A stretch of DNA of 64,000 nucleotides from Xylocopa sonorina. Lineage: Eukaryota; Arthropoda; Insecta; Hymenoptera; Apidae. Location: contig NW_027490146.1 in assembly GCF_050948175.1 (NCBI RefSeq), forward strand, positions 1,302,001 through 1,366,000, in the 5' to 3' direction. Made by a program: the position numbers and the translations under genes. This document shows positions 16,100 through 29,708 of the stretch, in pieces. The notes under the pieces are model-generated. The model was not told where the DNA came from. It searched no databases and saw only the letters and a list, made by a program, of their open reading frames with translations. Each line of letters begins with the position of its first letter. The first letter of the stretch is position 1.

Positions 16100-19000
16100 T
16101 ATCACGAAACATATGAATGAGATGCGATATCGCGTTTTGAGAAGCATTAGAACTCTATTGCTACGATACGTAGACATCTGCAAACGCTATTTCCTTGCAA
16201 GCAATAGTCGCATTTACATTCTTTTGAAGTGAATTCGAGGTTTAAATGACACCTCGGAATGAATATTATGACTTATCACGAAACATAGAAATGAGATGCG
16301 ATATCGCGATGTAACAAGCATTAGAACTCTATGGCCTCGATGCGGAGACATCTGCAAACGCTATTTCCTAGCATGGAAGCGTCGCACTTACATTCTTTTG
16401 AAGTGAATACGAGGTGTACATGACACTTCGCAATGAATATTATATCTCATCACGAAACATATAAATGGGAAGCGATATCGCGATTTAAGTAGCATTCGAA
16501 CTCTATTGCTACGATACATAGACAACTGCAAACGCTATTTCCTAGCAAGCAATAGTCGCATTTACTTTCTTTTGAATTGAATATGACGTGTACATGACAC
16601 TTCGCAATGAATGTTATATCTCATCACGAAACATATAAATGGGAAGCGATATCGCGATTTAAGTAGCATTAGAACTCTATTGCTACGATACGTAGACATC
16701 TGAATACACTATTTCCTAGCAAGGAAGTGTCGGATTTACATTCGTTTGGAGAGAAGACGAGGTATACATGACACTTCGCAATGAATATTATATCTTATCA
16801 CGAAACATATAAATGAGATGCGATACCGCGATTTATGTAGCATAAAATCTCTATTGCTGCGATACGTATATATCTGCAAACACTAGTTCCTACCAAGCAA
16901 TAGTCGCATTTACATTCTTTTGAAGTGAATACGAGGTATACTTTACACTTCGCAATGAATATTATATCTTATCACGAAACATATGAATGAGATGCGATAT
17001 CGCGTTTTGAGAAGCATTAGAACTCTATTGCTACGATACGTAGACATCTGCAAACGCTATTTCCTTGCAAGCAATAGTCGCATTTACATTCTTTTGAAGT
17101 GAATTCGAGGTTTAAATGACACCTCCGAATGAATATTATGACTTATCACGAAACATAGAAATGAGATGCGATATCGCGATGTAACAAGCATTAGAACTCT
17201 ATGGCCTTGATGCGGAGACATCTGCAAACGCTATTTCCTAGCATGGAAGCGTCGCACTTACATTCTTTTGAAGTGAATACGAGGTGTACATGACACTTCG
17301 CAATGAATATTATATCTCATCACGAAACATATAAATGGGAAGCGATATCGCGATTTAAGTAGCATTCGAACCCTATTGCTACGATACATAGACATCTGCA
17401 AACGCTATTTCCTAGCAAGCAATAGTCGCATTTACTTTCTTTTGAATTGAATACGAGGTGTACATGACACTTCGCAATGAATATTATATCTTATCACGAA
17501 ACATACAAATGGGAAGCGATATCGCGATTTAAGTAGCATTAGAACTCTATTGCTACGATACGTGGACATCTGCAAACGCTATTTCCTAGCAAGCAATAGT
17601 CGCATTTACTTTCTTTTGAATTGAATACGACGTGTACATGACACTTCGCAATGAATGTTATATCTCATCACGAAACATATAAATGGGAAGCGATATCGCG
17701 ATTTAAGTAGCATTAGAACTCTATTGCTACGATACGTAGACATCTGAATACACTATTTCCTAGCAAGGAAGTGTCGGATTTACATTCGTTTGGAGAGAAG
17801 ACGAGGTATACATGACACTTCGCAATGATTATTATATCTTATCATGAAACGCAGAAGAGAGATGCGATATCGCGTTGTAAGAAGCATTAGAACTCTATGG
17901 CCTCGATGCGGAGACATCTGCAAACGCTACCTCCTAGCATGGAAGTGTCGCACTTACATTCCTTTGAAGTGAATACCAGGTGTACATGACACTTCGCAAT
18001 GAATATTATATCTTGTCATGAAACATAGAAGTGAGATGCGATATCGTGTTTTAAGAAGCATTAGAACCCTATGGCCTCGATGCGGAGACATCTGCAAACG
18101 CTATTTCCTAGCAAGGAAGTTTCGCACTTACATTCTTTTGAAGTGAATACGAGGTATACATGACACTTCGCAATGAATATTATATCTTATCACGAAACAT
18201 ATAAATGAGATGCGATACCGCGATTTATGTAGCATAAAATCTCTATTGCTGCGATACGTATATATCTGCAAACACTAGTTCCTACCAAGCAATAGTCGCA
18301 TTTACTTTCTTTTGAATTGAATACGAGGTGTACATGACACTTCGCAATGAATATTATATCTTATCACGAAACATACAAATGGGAAGCGATATCGCGATTT
18401 AAGTAGCATTAGAACTCTATTGCTACGATACGTGGACATCTGCAAACGCTATTTCCTAGCAAGCAATAGTCGCATTTACTTTCTTTTGAATTGAATACGA
18501 CGTGTACATGACACTTCGCAATGAATGTTATATCTCATCACGAAACATATAAATGGGAAACGATATCGCGATTTAAGTAGCATTAGAACTCTATTGCTAC
18601 GATACGTAGACATCTGAATACACTATTTCCTAGCAAGGAAGTGTCGGATTTACATTCGTTTGGAGAGAAGACGAGGTATACATGACACTTCGCAATGATT
18701 ATTATATCTTATCATGAAACGCAGAAGAGAGATGCGATATCGCGTTGTAAGAAGCATTAGAACTCTATGGCCTCGATGCGGAGACATCTGCAAACGCTAC
18801 CTCCTAGCATGGAAGTGTCGCACTTACATTCCTTTGAAGTGAATACCAGGTGTACATGACACTTCGCAATGAATATTATATCTTTTCACGAAACATAGAA
18901 ATGAGATGCGATATCGCATTTTAAGAAGCATTAGAACATTATGGCCTCGATGCGGAGACATCTGAAAACGCTATTTCCTAGCATGGAAGTGTAGCACTTA

Positions 19001-19740
19001 CATTCTTTTGAAGTAAATACGTGGTATACATGACACTTCGCAATGAATATCATATCTTATCATGAAACATAGAAATGAGATGCGATATCGCGTTTTGAGA
19101 AGTGTCAGAACGCTGTTGCTACGATACGAAGACATCTGCAAACGCTATTACCTAGCAAGGAAGTGTCGCATTTACATTCATTTGAAGTGAATGCGATGTA
19201 TACATGACACTTCGCAATGAATGTTATATCTTATCATGAAGCATAGAATTGAGATGCAGTATCCCGTTTATAGAACTATCAGAAATATAGTGCAACGATA
19301 AGTTGACATCTGCAAACGCTATTTCCTAGCAAGCAAGTGTCGCATTTACGTTCTTTTGAAGTGGATACGAGGTATACATGACACTTCGCAATGAATATTA
19401 TATCTTATCATGAAACATAGAAGTGAGATGCGATATCGTGTTTTAAGAAGCATTAGAACCCTATGGCCTCGATGCGGAGACATCTGCAAACGCTATTTCC
19501 TAGCAAGGAAGTTTCGCACTTACATTCTTTTGAAGTGAATACGAGGTATACATGACACTTCGCAATGAATATTATATCTTATCACGAAACATATAAATGA
19601 GATGCGATACCGCGATTTATGTAGCATAAAATCTCTATTGCTGCGATACGTATATATCTGCAAACACTAGTTCCTACCAAGCAGTAGTCGCATTTACATT
19701 CTTTTGAAGTGAATACGAGGTATACATTACACGTCGCAAT
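16100..19740 (+). repeat. Pentameric higher-order repeat, 870 bp
   Basis: Variant landmarks recur at multiples of 174 bp, mostly 870 bp. ATATGAATGA after ATCACGAAAC occurs at 16,111 and 16,981. ACATACAAATGGGAAGCG occurs at 17,501 and 18,371. TCATCACGAAACATATAAAT occurs at 16,621, 17,665 (offset 1,044) and 18,535 (offset 870). Blocks are nearly identical over several hundred bases, which indicates recent unequal exchange or conversion. Confidence 0.85.
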
Positions 19741-21299
19741 GAATATTATATCTTATCACGAAACATATGAATGAGATGCGATATCGCGATTTAAAAAGCA
19801 CTAGAACTCTGTTGCTTCGATACGGAGACATCTGCTGTCGCTACTTCCTAGCAAGGTAGTGTCACATTTACATTCTTTTGAAGCGAATACGAGGTATACA
19901 TGAGACTTCGCAATGAATATTATCTCATCACGAAGCATATAAATGGGATGCGATATCGCGATTTATGTAGCATTAGAACTCTATTGCTACGATACGTAGA
20001 CATCTGCAAACGCTATTTCCCTACAAGCAATAGTCGCATTTACATTCTTTTGAATTGAATACCAGGTATACATGACACTTCGCAATGAATATTATATCTT
20101 ATCATGAAACATAGAAGAGAGATGCGATATCGCGTTGTAAGAAGCATTAGAACTCTATGGCCTCGATGCGGAGACATCTGCAAACGCTATTTCCTAGCAT
20201 GGAAGTGTCGCATTTACATTCTTTTGAAGTGAATACGAGGTATACATGACACTTCGCAATGAATATTATATCTTATCACGAAACATAGAAATGAGATGCG
20301 ATATCGCGATTTAAGTAGCATTAGAACTCTATTGCTGCGATACGTAGACATCTGAATACGCTATTTCCTAGCAAGGAAGTGTCGCATTTACATTCGTTTG
20401 CAGTGAACACGAGGTATACATGACACTTCGCAAAGAACATTATATCTTATCACGAAACATAGAAATGAGATGCTATTTCGCGTTCTAAGAAGCATTAGAA
20501 CTCTATTGCTACGATACGTAGGCATCCGCAAACGCCATTTCCTAGCAAGGAATAGTCGCATTTACATTCTTTTGAAGTGAATACGAGGTATACATGACAC
20601 TTGGCAATAAATATTATATCTTATCATGAAACATAGAAGAGAGATGCGATATCGCTTATTAAGAAGCATTAGAACTCTATGGCCTCGATGCGGAGACATC
20701 TGAAAACGCTATTTCCTAGCATGGAAGTGTCGCACTTACATTCTTTTGAAGTAAATACGAGGTATACATGACACTTCGCAATGAATATCATATCTTATCA
20801 TGAAACATAGAAATGAGATGCGATATCGCGTTTTAAGAAGTGTCAGAACGCTGTTGCTACGATACGAAGACATCTGCAAACGCTATTACCTAGCAAGGAG
20901 GCGTTGCATTTACATTCCCTTGATGTGAATGCGAGGTATACATGACACTTCGCAATGAATATTATGCCTTATCATGAAACATAGGAGTGTGATGCGATAT
21001 CGCGTTTTAAGAAACACTAGAACACTATTGCTACGATACGTAGACATCTGCAAACGCTATATCCTAGTAGGGAAGTGTCGCATTTACATTCTTTTGAAGT
21101 GAATACCAGGTAAACACGACACTTCGCAATGAATATTATATCTTATCATGAAACATCGAAACGAAATGCGATATCGCGTTTTAAGAAGCGTTAGAACTCT
21201 ATTGCTACGATATGTAGACATCTGCAAACGCTATATCCTAGTAAGGAAGTGTCGCATTTACATTCTTTTGAAGTGAATACCAGGTGTACATAACACTCC

Positions 21300-21420
21300 A
21301 CAATGAATATTATATCTTATCATGAAACATAGAAATGAGATGCCATATCACGATTTAAGAAGCATTACATTCATTTCAAGTAGAGACGAGGAATACGTAA
21401 CACTGCACAATGAATACTAT
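21300..21420 (+). repeat. Truncated satellite monomer (about 67 bp missing)
   Basis: At about 21,361-21,371 AAGCATTA runs straight into CATTCATTTC, skipping the part of the unit that normally holds CGATACGTAGACATCTGC and CGCTATTTCCTAGCAAGG. The joined ends share a short TTACA/ATTACA similarity. The phase of the array shifts here. Confidence 0.75.
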
Positions 21421-22731
21421 ATCTTATCATGAAGCATGGTAATGAGATGCGATATCGCGCTTTGAGAAGCGTTAGAATACTATTGCTACGTTACGTACAT
21501 ATCTCCAAACGCTATTTCCTAGCAATGAAGTGTCGCATTTACATTCTTCTGAAGTGAATAAGAGGTATACATAACACAGCACAATGAATATTATGTCTTA
21601 TCATGAAGCATGATAGTGAGATGCGATATCGCGATTTAAGAAGCATTAGTAATCTATTGCTACGATACGTAGACATCTGCAAACGCTATTTCATAGCAAG
21701 GAATAGTCGCATTTACATTCTTGTGAAGTGAATACGATGTATACATGACACTTCGCAATGAATATTATATCTTATCATGAAACATAGAAACGAGATGCGA
21801 CATCCCGTTTTAAGATGCATTAGATCTCTATTGCTACGATACGTAGACATCTGCAAACGCTAATTCCTGGCAAAGAAGTGTCGCATTTACATTCCATTGA
21901 AGTGAATAGGGGGTATTCATGACACTTCGCAATGAATATTGTACCTTATCGCGAAACATAGGAGTGAGATGCGATATCGTGTTTTAAGAAGCACTAGAAC
22001 TCTATTGCTACGATACGTATACATCTGCAAACGCTATTTCCTAGCAAGGAAGTGTGGCATTTACATTCTTTTGAAGTGAGTACGAGGTATACATGACACT
22101 TCGCAATGAATATTATATCTTATCATGAAGCAGAGAAACGTGATGCGACATCTCGTTTTAAGATGCATTAGATCTCTATTACTACGATACGTAGACATCT
22201 GCAAACGCTATTTCCTAGCAAGAAAGTGTGGCATTTACATTCTTTTGAAGGGCAGACGAGGTATACATAACAGTTCGCAATGGATATTGTATCTTATCAT
22301 GAAACATAGAAATCAGATACGATATCGCGTTTAAGAAGCATTAGAACTCTATTGTTTCGATACGTAGACATCTGGAAACGCTATTTCCTAGAAAGGAAGT
22401 GTCGCATTTACATTCTTTTGAAGTGAATACGAGGTGTACATAACACTCCACAATGAATATTATATCTTATCATGAAACGTAGAAATAGGAAGCGATATCC
22501 CGTTCTAAGAAGCATTAGATATCTGTTGCTTCGATACGGAGACATCTGCAGTCGCTATTTCCTAGTAAGGAAGTGTCGCATTTACATTCTTTTGAAGTGA
22601 ATACGAGGTGTCACGTCCGGCGAAACTATTTTCCGTTGCTCCGGAGGCTTTACGACACGAGCCTATTTTTCGGTAATTCGGTCCGCGGGAACGCGTTTAG
22701 CCCGGGTCCGACAATTTCGGCTGACGCGACA

Positions 22732-23133
22732 CTAGCGAAAACACTCGCGATAATAAGGGAATGACCCTACCTTTCGATGACTTCTCTCTCGATTTGTACT
22801 TAGAAACGGCGTGGAGGATCGTTCGCTGGGATCGTAGCGGATTTCGTTCTGTTGGCTGCTACGGAAATCTCGATCAGTCGCCCGCGAAGAGGAGGACGGC
22901 GGTCGGAATTCAGCGATGATGCTGAATGTGGCATAATCGGCGTGATGCGCCGTGGTGTCTGGATCGGAAGCGTCGACGGTCGCTTCGAAAAGCGGCGTCT
23001 GGACTGGTGCGAAGGCAGGTCGCTGGTATACGAGGACTCTCGGGACGCCCTCCAGATATTCACGCACAAGTGATCGTATGAAATTCTTCCTACTCGCACG
23101 TCGCGTTCTTCGCAAACCGGAAGCACGATTCAT
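22732..23133 (-). CDS. Hypothetical 133-residue protein in module E1
   Basis: The frame begins at an ATG at 23,133 and ends at a stop at 22,732. The product is arginine-rich at its start (SGLRRTRRASRKN), followed by VREYLEGVPRVLVYQRP, then an acidic, Thr/Asp/His-containing stretch and a Ser/Arg-rich tail. I do not recognise the family and see no signal peptide, membrane segment or catalytic motif. It could be a gag-like or transposon accessory remnant, but that is speculation. The same frame is open in the inverted copy E3 from 63,751 to the window end. Over the 83 codons I could compare by eye, there are 6 synonymous and 5 replacement differences, weakly more silent than chance predicts. Module E2 has lost the region entirely. 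Overlapping frames on the other strand are shorter and are not preferred. Confidence 0.35.
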   Translation of the reverse strand: MNRASGLRRTRRASRKNFIRSLVREYLEGVPRVLVYQRPAFAPVQTPLFEATVDASDPDTTAHHADYATFSIIAEFRPPSSSSRATDRDFRSSQQNEIRYDPSERSSTPFLSTNRERSHRKVGSFPYYRECFR

Positions 23134-23899
23134 TCACCAGGTTTTTCTGTACTTTCGACTAAGATCTGAAGAATAGGCGGCGGTCTCAACGTCACAAAGC
23201 CGATTTCTATACTCCTTCAATTTGATGAGGAGCAACACCAGTTGTATGGAGAACCCGTGGAAGAATTCGTAGTTAAATGTAATGTTAAAAGTAGAACTAG
23301 TATTGTAAACACTTGATAAAATTAATGGATGTGGAAATAGTAGACTTGGTAAAAGAACTTGTACTTGGATATAGTAAAAGTAAAAATAAAATATATTCTA
23401 GGTTTAAAGTATACAAGAACTGGAATTATTCTAAGACTAAGACTAAGTTAAAATGGAAATAGAAATACGATGCCTGAACCCCACATTGAGGTGGCTAACG
23501 ATCTAGAACTAGAGGTTTCGACTCCTCGGTAGGAGTTCTCGAGTCAGAGTGTGTGCTCTGGGGACGCGTCTCTGACCTCCTCGGTTCGCGGGGCGCTACG
23601 GTCGCGGAGGCTCGCGGTAGGGAGATCGCGTTCCCGCGAGTGGGGGACTCGAGTCTCGAGGCGGAGAGCGCGCGGTCCAGCGAGTGGGGACTCGCGGCTC
23701 GTGGTGGGGCTAGCGGCGCATGCCGCTGGCCGGACGCATCTTACTTAGTGTAACTTAGATCTAGGAATTCTTATATATGCGTCATGATATGGTATGTATG
23801 TCCTAGCTTAGAAGTAATATATAGGATCTGGCAGATCCTGTTCCCGGAATTGGAAAAGACCCCATTCAGGTTATGGGCTGCGGCTACGTCTTCCTGCAG

Positions 23900-24060
23900 G
23901 ACGGAATCCTCGGTGCGAGGGAGATAGGGCTGCCCGTCCTTGGTGCGGGCGAGACAGGTATACTCGGTGGTGCGAGTGAGACACTGGTGCCCGGTACGAG
24001 CGAGACAGGCATACTCGGCGGTGCGAGTGAGGCAGCCGAACTCGGTGTGAGTGAACGCGT
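23900..24060 (+). repeat. Short imperfect tandem repeats, 51-bp copy-number variant
   Basis: GGTGCGAG(T/G)GAGA-like units alternate with ATACTCGG(T/C)GG. Read on the plus strand they give ETGILGGASE-type repeats; another frame on the minus strand also stays open. E1 carries 51 bp (17 codons) more than E2, and E3 is 6 bp shorter than E2 in the preceding block. All these length changes keep frame. Coding status is uncertain because GC-rich repeats lack stops on both strands. Confidence 0.6.
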
Positions 24061-27000
24061 GCAGGTATGCGCTCGCGAAAACTTCCAGTTGCTGGTTCTG
24101 CAGGCGAGTTTGGCTGGTTGCATGCGTCCAGGGGTTGATGCTAGGGGGTGCGAGGAGGTTCCTTTCTAGGAAATTACGTTCCCAGATATCTCTGTATCGA
24201 AGCTATAGAGTACTAATGCCCCTTAAAACGCCATATCGCAACTCATTTCTATGATTCATGATAAGATATAATATTCATTGCGAAGTGTTATGTATTCCTC
24301 GCCTACACTTGAAATGTATGTAAATGCCACACTTACTTTCTAGGAAATAGCGTCTGCAGATGTCTACGTATCGTAGCAATATAGATCTAATGCTTTTTAA
24401 AACGCCATATAGCATCTCAATTGTATGTTTCGTGATAAGATATAATATTCATTGCGAAGTGTCATGCATACCTCGTATTCACTTCAAAAGAATGTAAATG
24501 CGACACTTCACTGCTAGGGTATAGCGCTTGCAGATGTCTAGGTATCGTAGCAATAGAGATCTAATGCTCCTTAAATCGCGAAATTGTATCTCATTTCTAT
24601 TTTTCGTGATAAGATATAATATTCATTGCGAAGTGTCATGTATACCTCGTACGCACTTCAAAAGAATGTAAATGCGACACTTCCTTGCTAGGAAATATCG
24701 TTTGCACATGTCTACGTATCGTAGGAATAGATTTCAAATGCTTTTTAAATCTCGATATCGCATCTCATTTCTATGTTTCATGATAAGGTATAATATTCAT
24801 TGTGGATTGTTATGTATACCTCGTATTCACTACAAAAGAATGTAAATGTGACTCTTTCTTGCTAGGAAATAGCGTTTCCAGATATCTACGTATCGAAGCA
24901 ATAGGGGTCTAATGCTTCATAAAACGCGACATCGCATCTCATTTCTATGATTCATGATAAAATGTAATATACATTGCGAAGTATTATGTACACCTCGCAT
25001 AAACTTCCAATGAATGGAAATGCCACACTTCCGTGCTAGGAAATAGCGTTTGCAGATGCCTACGTATCGAAGCAAGAGAGTTCTAATGCTTTTTAAATCG
25101 CGATATCGTATCTCAATTCTATGATTGATGATAAAATGTATTATTCATTGCGAAGTGTTATGTATACCTCGTATTTATTTCAAAAGTATGTAAAAGCGCC
25201 ACTTCCTTGCTAGAAAATAGCGTTTGCAGATTTCTACCTATCGAAGCAGTAGAGTTCAAATGCTTCTTAAAGCGCGATATCGCATCTCATTTCTATGTTT
25301 CATGGTAAGATATAACATCAATTGTGCAGTGCTGTGTATACCTCGTATTCACTTGAAAAGAATGTAAATGTGACACAACCTTCCTAGGAAATAGTGTTTC
25401 CAGATGTCTACGCATCGCAGCAATAGAGTTCTAATGCTCCTTAAAACGCGATACCGCATCTCATTTCTATGTTTCATGATAGGATATAATAAACATTGCG
25501 AAGTATCATGTATACCTCGTATTCACAACAACTGAATGTAAATGCGACACTTCCTTGCTAGGAAATAGCGTTTCCATATGTCTACGCATCGTAGCAATAG
25601 AGTTCTAATCCTTCTTAAATCGCGATATCGCATCTCATTTCTATGTTTCGTGATAAGATATAATATTCATTGTGGAGTGTTATGTATACCTTGTATTCAC
25701 TTCTAAAGAATGTAAATGCGACACTTTCTTCCTAGGAAATAGCGTTTTCAGATGTCTCCGTATCGATGCAATAGAGTTCTAATGCTTGTTAAAACGCGAT
25801 ATCGCAACTCACTTCTATGCTTCATGACAAGATATAATATTCATTGCGAAGTGTCATGTATACCTGGCATACACTTCAAGTGAATGGAAATGCAACACAT
25901 CCTTGCTAGGAAATAGCGTTTGCAGATGTCTACGTATCGTAGCAATAGAGTCCTAATGCTACTTAAATCGCGATATCGCTTCCCATTTACATGATTCGTG
26001 ATAAGATATAATATTCATTGCGAAATGTCATGTATACCTCGTATTCACTTCAATAGAGTGTAAGTGCGACACTTCCATGCTAGGAAATAGCGTTTGCAGA
26101 TGTCTCCGCATCGAGGCCATAGGGCTCTAATGCTTCTTAAAACGCGATATCGCATCACACTTTTGTGATACATGATAAGATATAATGTTCATTGCGAAGT
26201 GTCATGTATACCTCGTATTCACTTCAAAAGAATGTAAATGCGACGTTTCCATCCTAGGAAATAGCGTTCGCAGATGTCTACGTATCGTAGCAATAGAGCC
26301 CTAATGCTTCTTAAAACGAGATGTCGCATTTCATTTCTATGTTTCGTGATAAGGTATAATATTCATTGCGACGTGTCATGTATACCACCTATTCACTCCA
26401 AACAAATGTAAATGCGACTATTCCTTGCTAGGAAATAGCGTCTGCAGATGTCTACGCATCGAGGCATTAGGGATCTAATGCTTCTTGCAACGCGATATCG
26501 CATCTCACTTCTATGTTACATGATAAGATATAATGTTCATTGCGAAGTGTCATGTATACCTCGTATTCACTCCAAACGAATGTAAATGCGACACTTCCTA
26601 GCTAGGAAATAGCGTATTCAGATGTCTACGTATCGTGGCAATAGAGTTCTAATGCTACATAAATCGCGATTTCGCATCTCATTTCTATGTTTCGTGATAA
26701 GATATAATATTCATTAAGAAGTATCATGTATACCTCGTATTCACGTCAAGAGAATGTAAATGCGACTATTGCTTACTAGGAAATAGCATCTGCAGATGTC
26801 TACGTATCGTAGCAAAAGCGTTCTAATGCTACTTAAATCGCGATATCAAATCTCGATTATATGTTTCGTGATGAGATATAATACTCATTGCGAAGTGTCA
26901 TGTATACCTCGTATTCACTTCAAAAGAATGTAAATGCGACTATTGCTTGCTAGGAAATAGCGTTGGCAGAAGTCTACGTATCGTAGCATGAGCGTTCTAA

Positions 27001-27620
27001 TGCCTCTCAAAACGTGATATCGCATCCCATTCCTATGTTCCGTGATAACATATAATATTCATTGAGAAGTGTCATGTATACCTCGTATTCACGTCAAAAG
27101 AATGTAAATGCGACTATTGCTTGCTAGGAAATAGCGTTTGCAGATGACTACGTATCGTAGCAAAAGCGTTCTAATGCTACTTAAATCTAGATATCACATC
27201 TAGTTTATATTTTTCGTAATAAGATATAATATTCATTGCGAAGTGTCATGTATACCTCGTATTCACTTCAAAAGAATGTAAATGCGACTATTGCTTGCTA
27301 GGAAATAGCGTTTGCAGAAGTCTACGTATCGTAGAAATAGCGTTCTAATGCTTCTTAAAACGCGATATCGCATCTCTCTCCTATGTTTCATGATAAGATA
27401 TAATATTCATTGCGAAGTGTCATGTATACCTCGTATTCACTTCAAAAGAATGTAAATGCGACTATTGCTTGCTAGGAAATAGCGTTTGCAGAAGTCTACG
27501 TATCGTAGAAATAGCGTTCTAATGCTTCTTAAAACGCGAGATCGCATCTCTCTTCTATGTTTCATGATAAGATATAATTTTCATTGCGAAGTGTCATGTA
27601 TACCTCGTATTCACTTCAAA

Positions 27621-29708
27621 AGATTGTAAATGCGACTATTGCTTGCTAGGAAATAGCGTTTGCAGATGTCTACGTATCGTAGCAATAGAGTTCTAATGCT
27701 ACTTAAATCGCGATATCGCATCTCATTTATATGTTTCGTGATAAGATTTAATATTCATTGCGAAGTGTCATGTATACCTCGTATTCAATTCAAAAGAATG
27801 TAAGTGCGACAATACCATGCTAGGAAATAGCGTTTGCAGATGTCTACGTATCGTAGCGATAGAGTTCTAATGCTACTTAAATAGCGATATCGCCTCTCAT
27901 TTCTATGTTTCGTGATAAGATATAATATTAATTGCGAAGTGTCATGTACACCTCGTATTCACTTCAAAGGAATGTAAATGCGACACTTCCATGCTAGGAA
28001 ATAGCGTCTGCAGATGTCTACGCGTCGAGGCTATAGAGTTCTAATGCTTTTTAAAACGCGATATCGCATCTCACTTCTATGTTTCATGATAAGATATAAC
28101 ATTCATTGCAAAGTGTCATGTATACCTCGTATTCGCTACAAAAGAATGTAAATCTGACTATTCCTTGATAGGAAATGGCGTTTGCAGATATCTCCGCATC
28201 GAGGCAATAGTGTTCTAATGCTTCTTAAAACGCGATATCGCATTTCACTTCTATGTTTCATGATGAGATACAATATTCATTGCGAAGTGTCATGTATACC
28301 TCGTATTCACTTCAAAAGAATGTAAATGCGACACTTCCATACTAGGAAATAGCGTTTGCAGATGTCTACGCGTCGAGGCTATAGAGTTCTAATTCTTCTT
28401 AAAACGCGATATCGCATCTCACTTCTATGTTTCATGATAAGATATAATATTCATTGAAAAGTGTCATGTATACCTCGTATTCGCTTCAAAAGAATGTAAA
28501 TCCGACTATTCCTTGATAGGAAATAGCGTTTGCAGATATCTCCGCATCGAGGCAATAGTGTTCTAATGCTTCTTAAAACGCGATATCGCATCTCACTTCT
28601 ATGTTTCATGATGAGATACAATATTCATTGCGAAGTGTCATGTATACCTCGTATTCACTTCAAAAGATTGTAAATGCGACTATTGCTTGCTAGGAAATAG
28701 CGTTTGCAGATGTCTACGTATCGTAGCAATAGTGTTCTAATGCTACTTAAATCGCGATATCGCATCTCATTTATATGTTTCGTGATAAGATTTAATATTC
28801 ATTGCGAAGTGTCATGTATACCTCGTATTCAATTCAAAAGAATGTAAGTGCGACACTTCCATGCTAGGAAATAGCGTTTGCAGATGTCTACGTATCGTAG
28901 CGATAGAGTTCTAATGCTACTTAAATCGCGATATCGCCTCTCATTTCTATGTTTCGTGATAAGATATAATATTAATTGCGAAGTGTCATGTACACCTCGT
29001 ATTCACTTCAAAGGAATGTAAATGCGACACTTCCATGCTAGGAAATAGCGTCTGCAGATGTCTACGCGTCGAGGCTATAGAGTTCTAATGCTTCTTAAAA
29101 CGCGATATCGCATCTCACTTCTATGTTTCATGATAAGATATAACATTCATTGCAAAGTGTCATGTATACCTCGTATTCGCTACAAAAGAATGTAAATCTG
29201 ACTATTCCTTGATAGGAAATGGCGTTTGCAGATATCTCCGCATCGAGGCAATAGTGTTCTAATGCTTCTTAAAACGCGATATCGCATTTCACTTCTATGT
29301 TTCATGATGAGATACAATATTCATTGCGAAGTGTCATGTATACCTCGTATTCACTTCAAAAGAATGTAAATGCGACAATTCCATACTAGGAAATAGCGTT
29401 TGCAGATGTCTACGCCTCGAGGCTATAGAGTTCTAATGCTTCTTAAAACGCGATATCGCATCTCACTTCTATGTTTCATGATAAGATATAATATTCATTG
29501 CGAAGTGTCATGTATACCTCGTATTCGCTTCAAAAGAATGTAAATCCGACTATTCCTTGATAGGAAATAGCGTTTGCAGATATCTCCGCATCGAGGCAAT
29601 AGTGTTCTAATGCTTCTTAAAACGCGATATCGCATCTCACTTCTATGTTTCATGATGAGATACAATATTCATTGCGAAGTGTCATGTATACCTCGTATTC
29701 ACTTCAAA
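27621..29708 (-). repeat. Hexameric higher-order repeat, 1,044 bp
   Basis: AGATTGTAAATGCGACTATT at 27,621 recurs at 28,665, exactly six monomers later. The following variants, including GATAAGATTTAATATTC, TGCGTCTCATTTC-like CGCCTCTCATTTC and CGCGTCGAGGCTATAG, appear in the same order in both blocks. A shorter two-monomer similarity is nested inside. Confidence 0.8.

Larger units (their letters stand above)
1..22610 (+). repeat. 174-bp satellite array, + orientation, about 130 monomers
   Basis: Tandem monomers repeat every 174 bp; for example GCAAACGCTATTTCCTAGCA-type starts fall at 1, 175 and 349. Landmarks in order within a unit are CGCTATTTCCTAGCAAGG, CGCATTTACATTC, ACGAGGTATACATGAC, CGCAATGAATATTATATC, the palindrome GCGATATCGC, AAGCATTAGAAC and CGATACGTAGACATCTGC. 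Neighbouring monomers differ by small substitutions and rare 1-2 bp indels. Two monomer types occur in blocks: one with GCCTCGATGCGGAGAC and TAGCAAGCAATAGTCGC (mainly 1-9 kb and 15-21 kb), the other with GCTTCGATACGTAGAC (mainly 9-15 kb). No gene is supported inside; open frames are by-products of the unit length. A centromeric or pericentromeric location is inference only. Confidence 0.97.
22611..24158 (+). mobile_element. Module E1: non-satellite insert at a +/- satellite switch
   Basis: About 1.55 kb of GC-richer DNA unrelated to the 174-bp unit. The left junction cuts a + monomer just after GAATACGAGGTG, where TCACGTCCGGCGAAAC begins. The right junction enters a - monomer at TTCCTTTCTAGGAAATTACG. 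Parts: 22,611-23,270 is GC-rich and contains a 133-codon frame on the minus strand; 23,270-23,460 is AT-rich (TAAAAATAAAATATATTC); 23,460-23,750 is GC-rich; 23,750-23,860 is AT-rich; 23,870-24,158 holds short tandem repeats. TGTCACGTCC at the left edge would suit an LTR end, but no matching right end, integrase or reverse transcriptase is visible. It is therefore called a module of unknown, possibly retroelement, origin. Two further copies exist (E2, E3). Confidence 0.8.

Noticed and set aside
1..22610. CRISPR-like array of repeats and spacers
   Set aside because: The whole 174-bp unit repeats without unique spacers, and the context is eukaryotic.
23551..23753. Overlapping arginine-rich frames in the GC-rich part of module E
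   Set aside because: Two plus-strand frames are open at once because GC-rich DNA lacks stops, and the 44-bp loss in E3 breaks frame.
22611..24158. Strand switch as a read-through or palindromic assembly artefact
   Set aside because: The + and - arms beside each E are not reverse complements of each other in detail, and three diverged E copies share the arrangement, so a simple artefact is unlikely.
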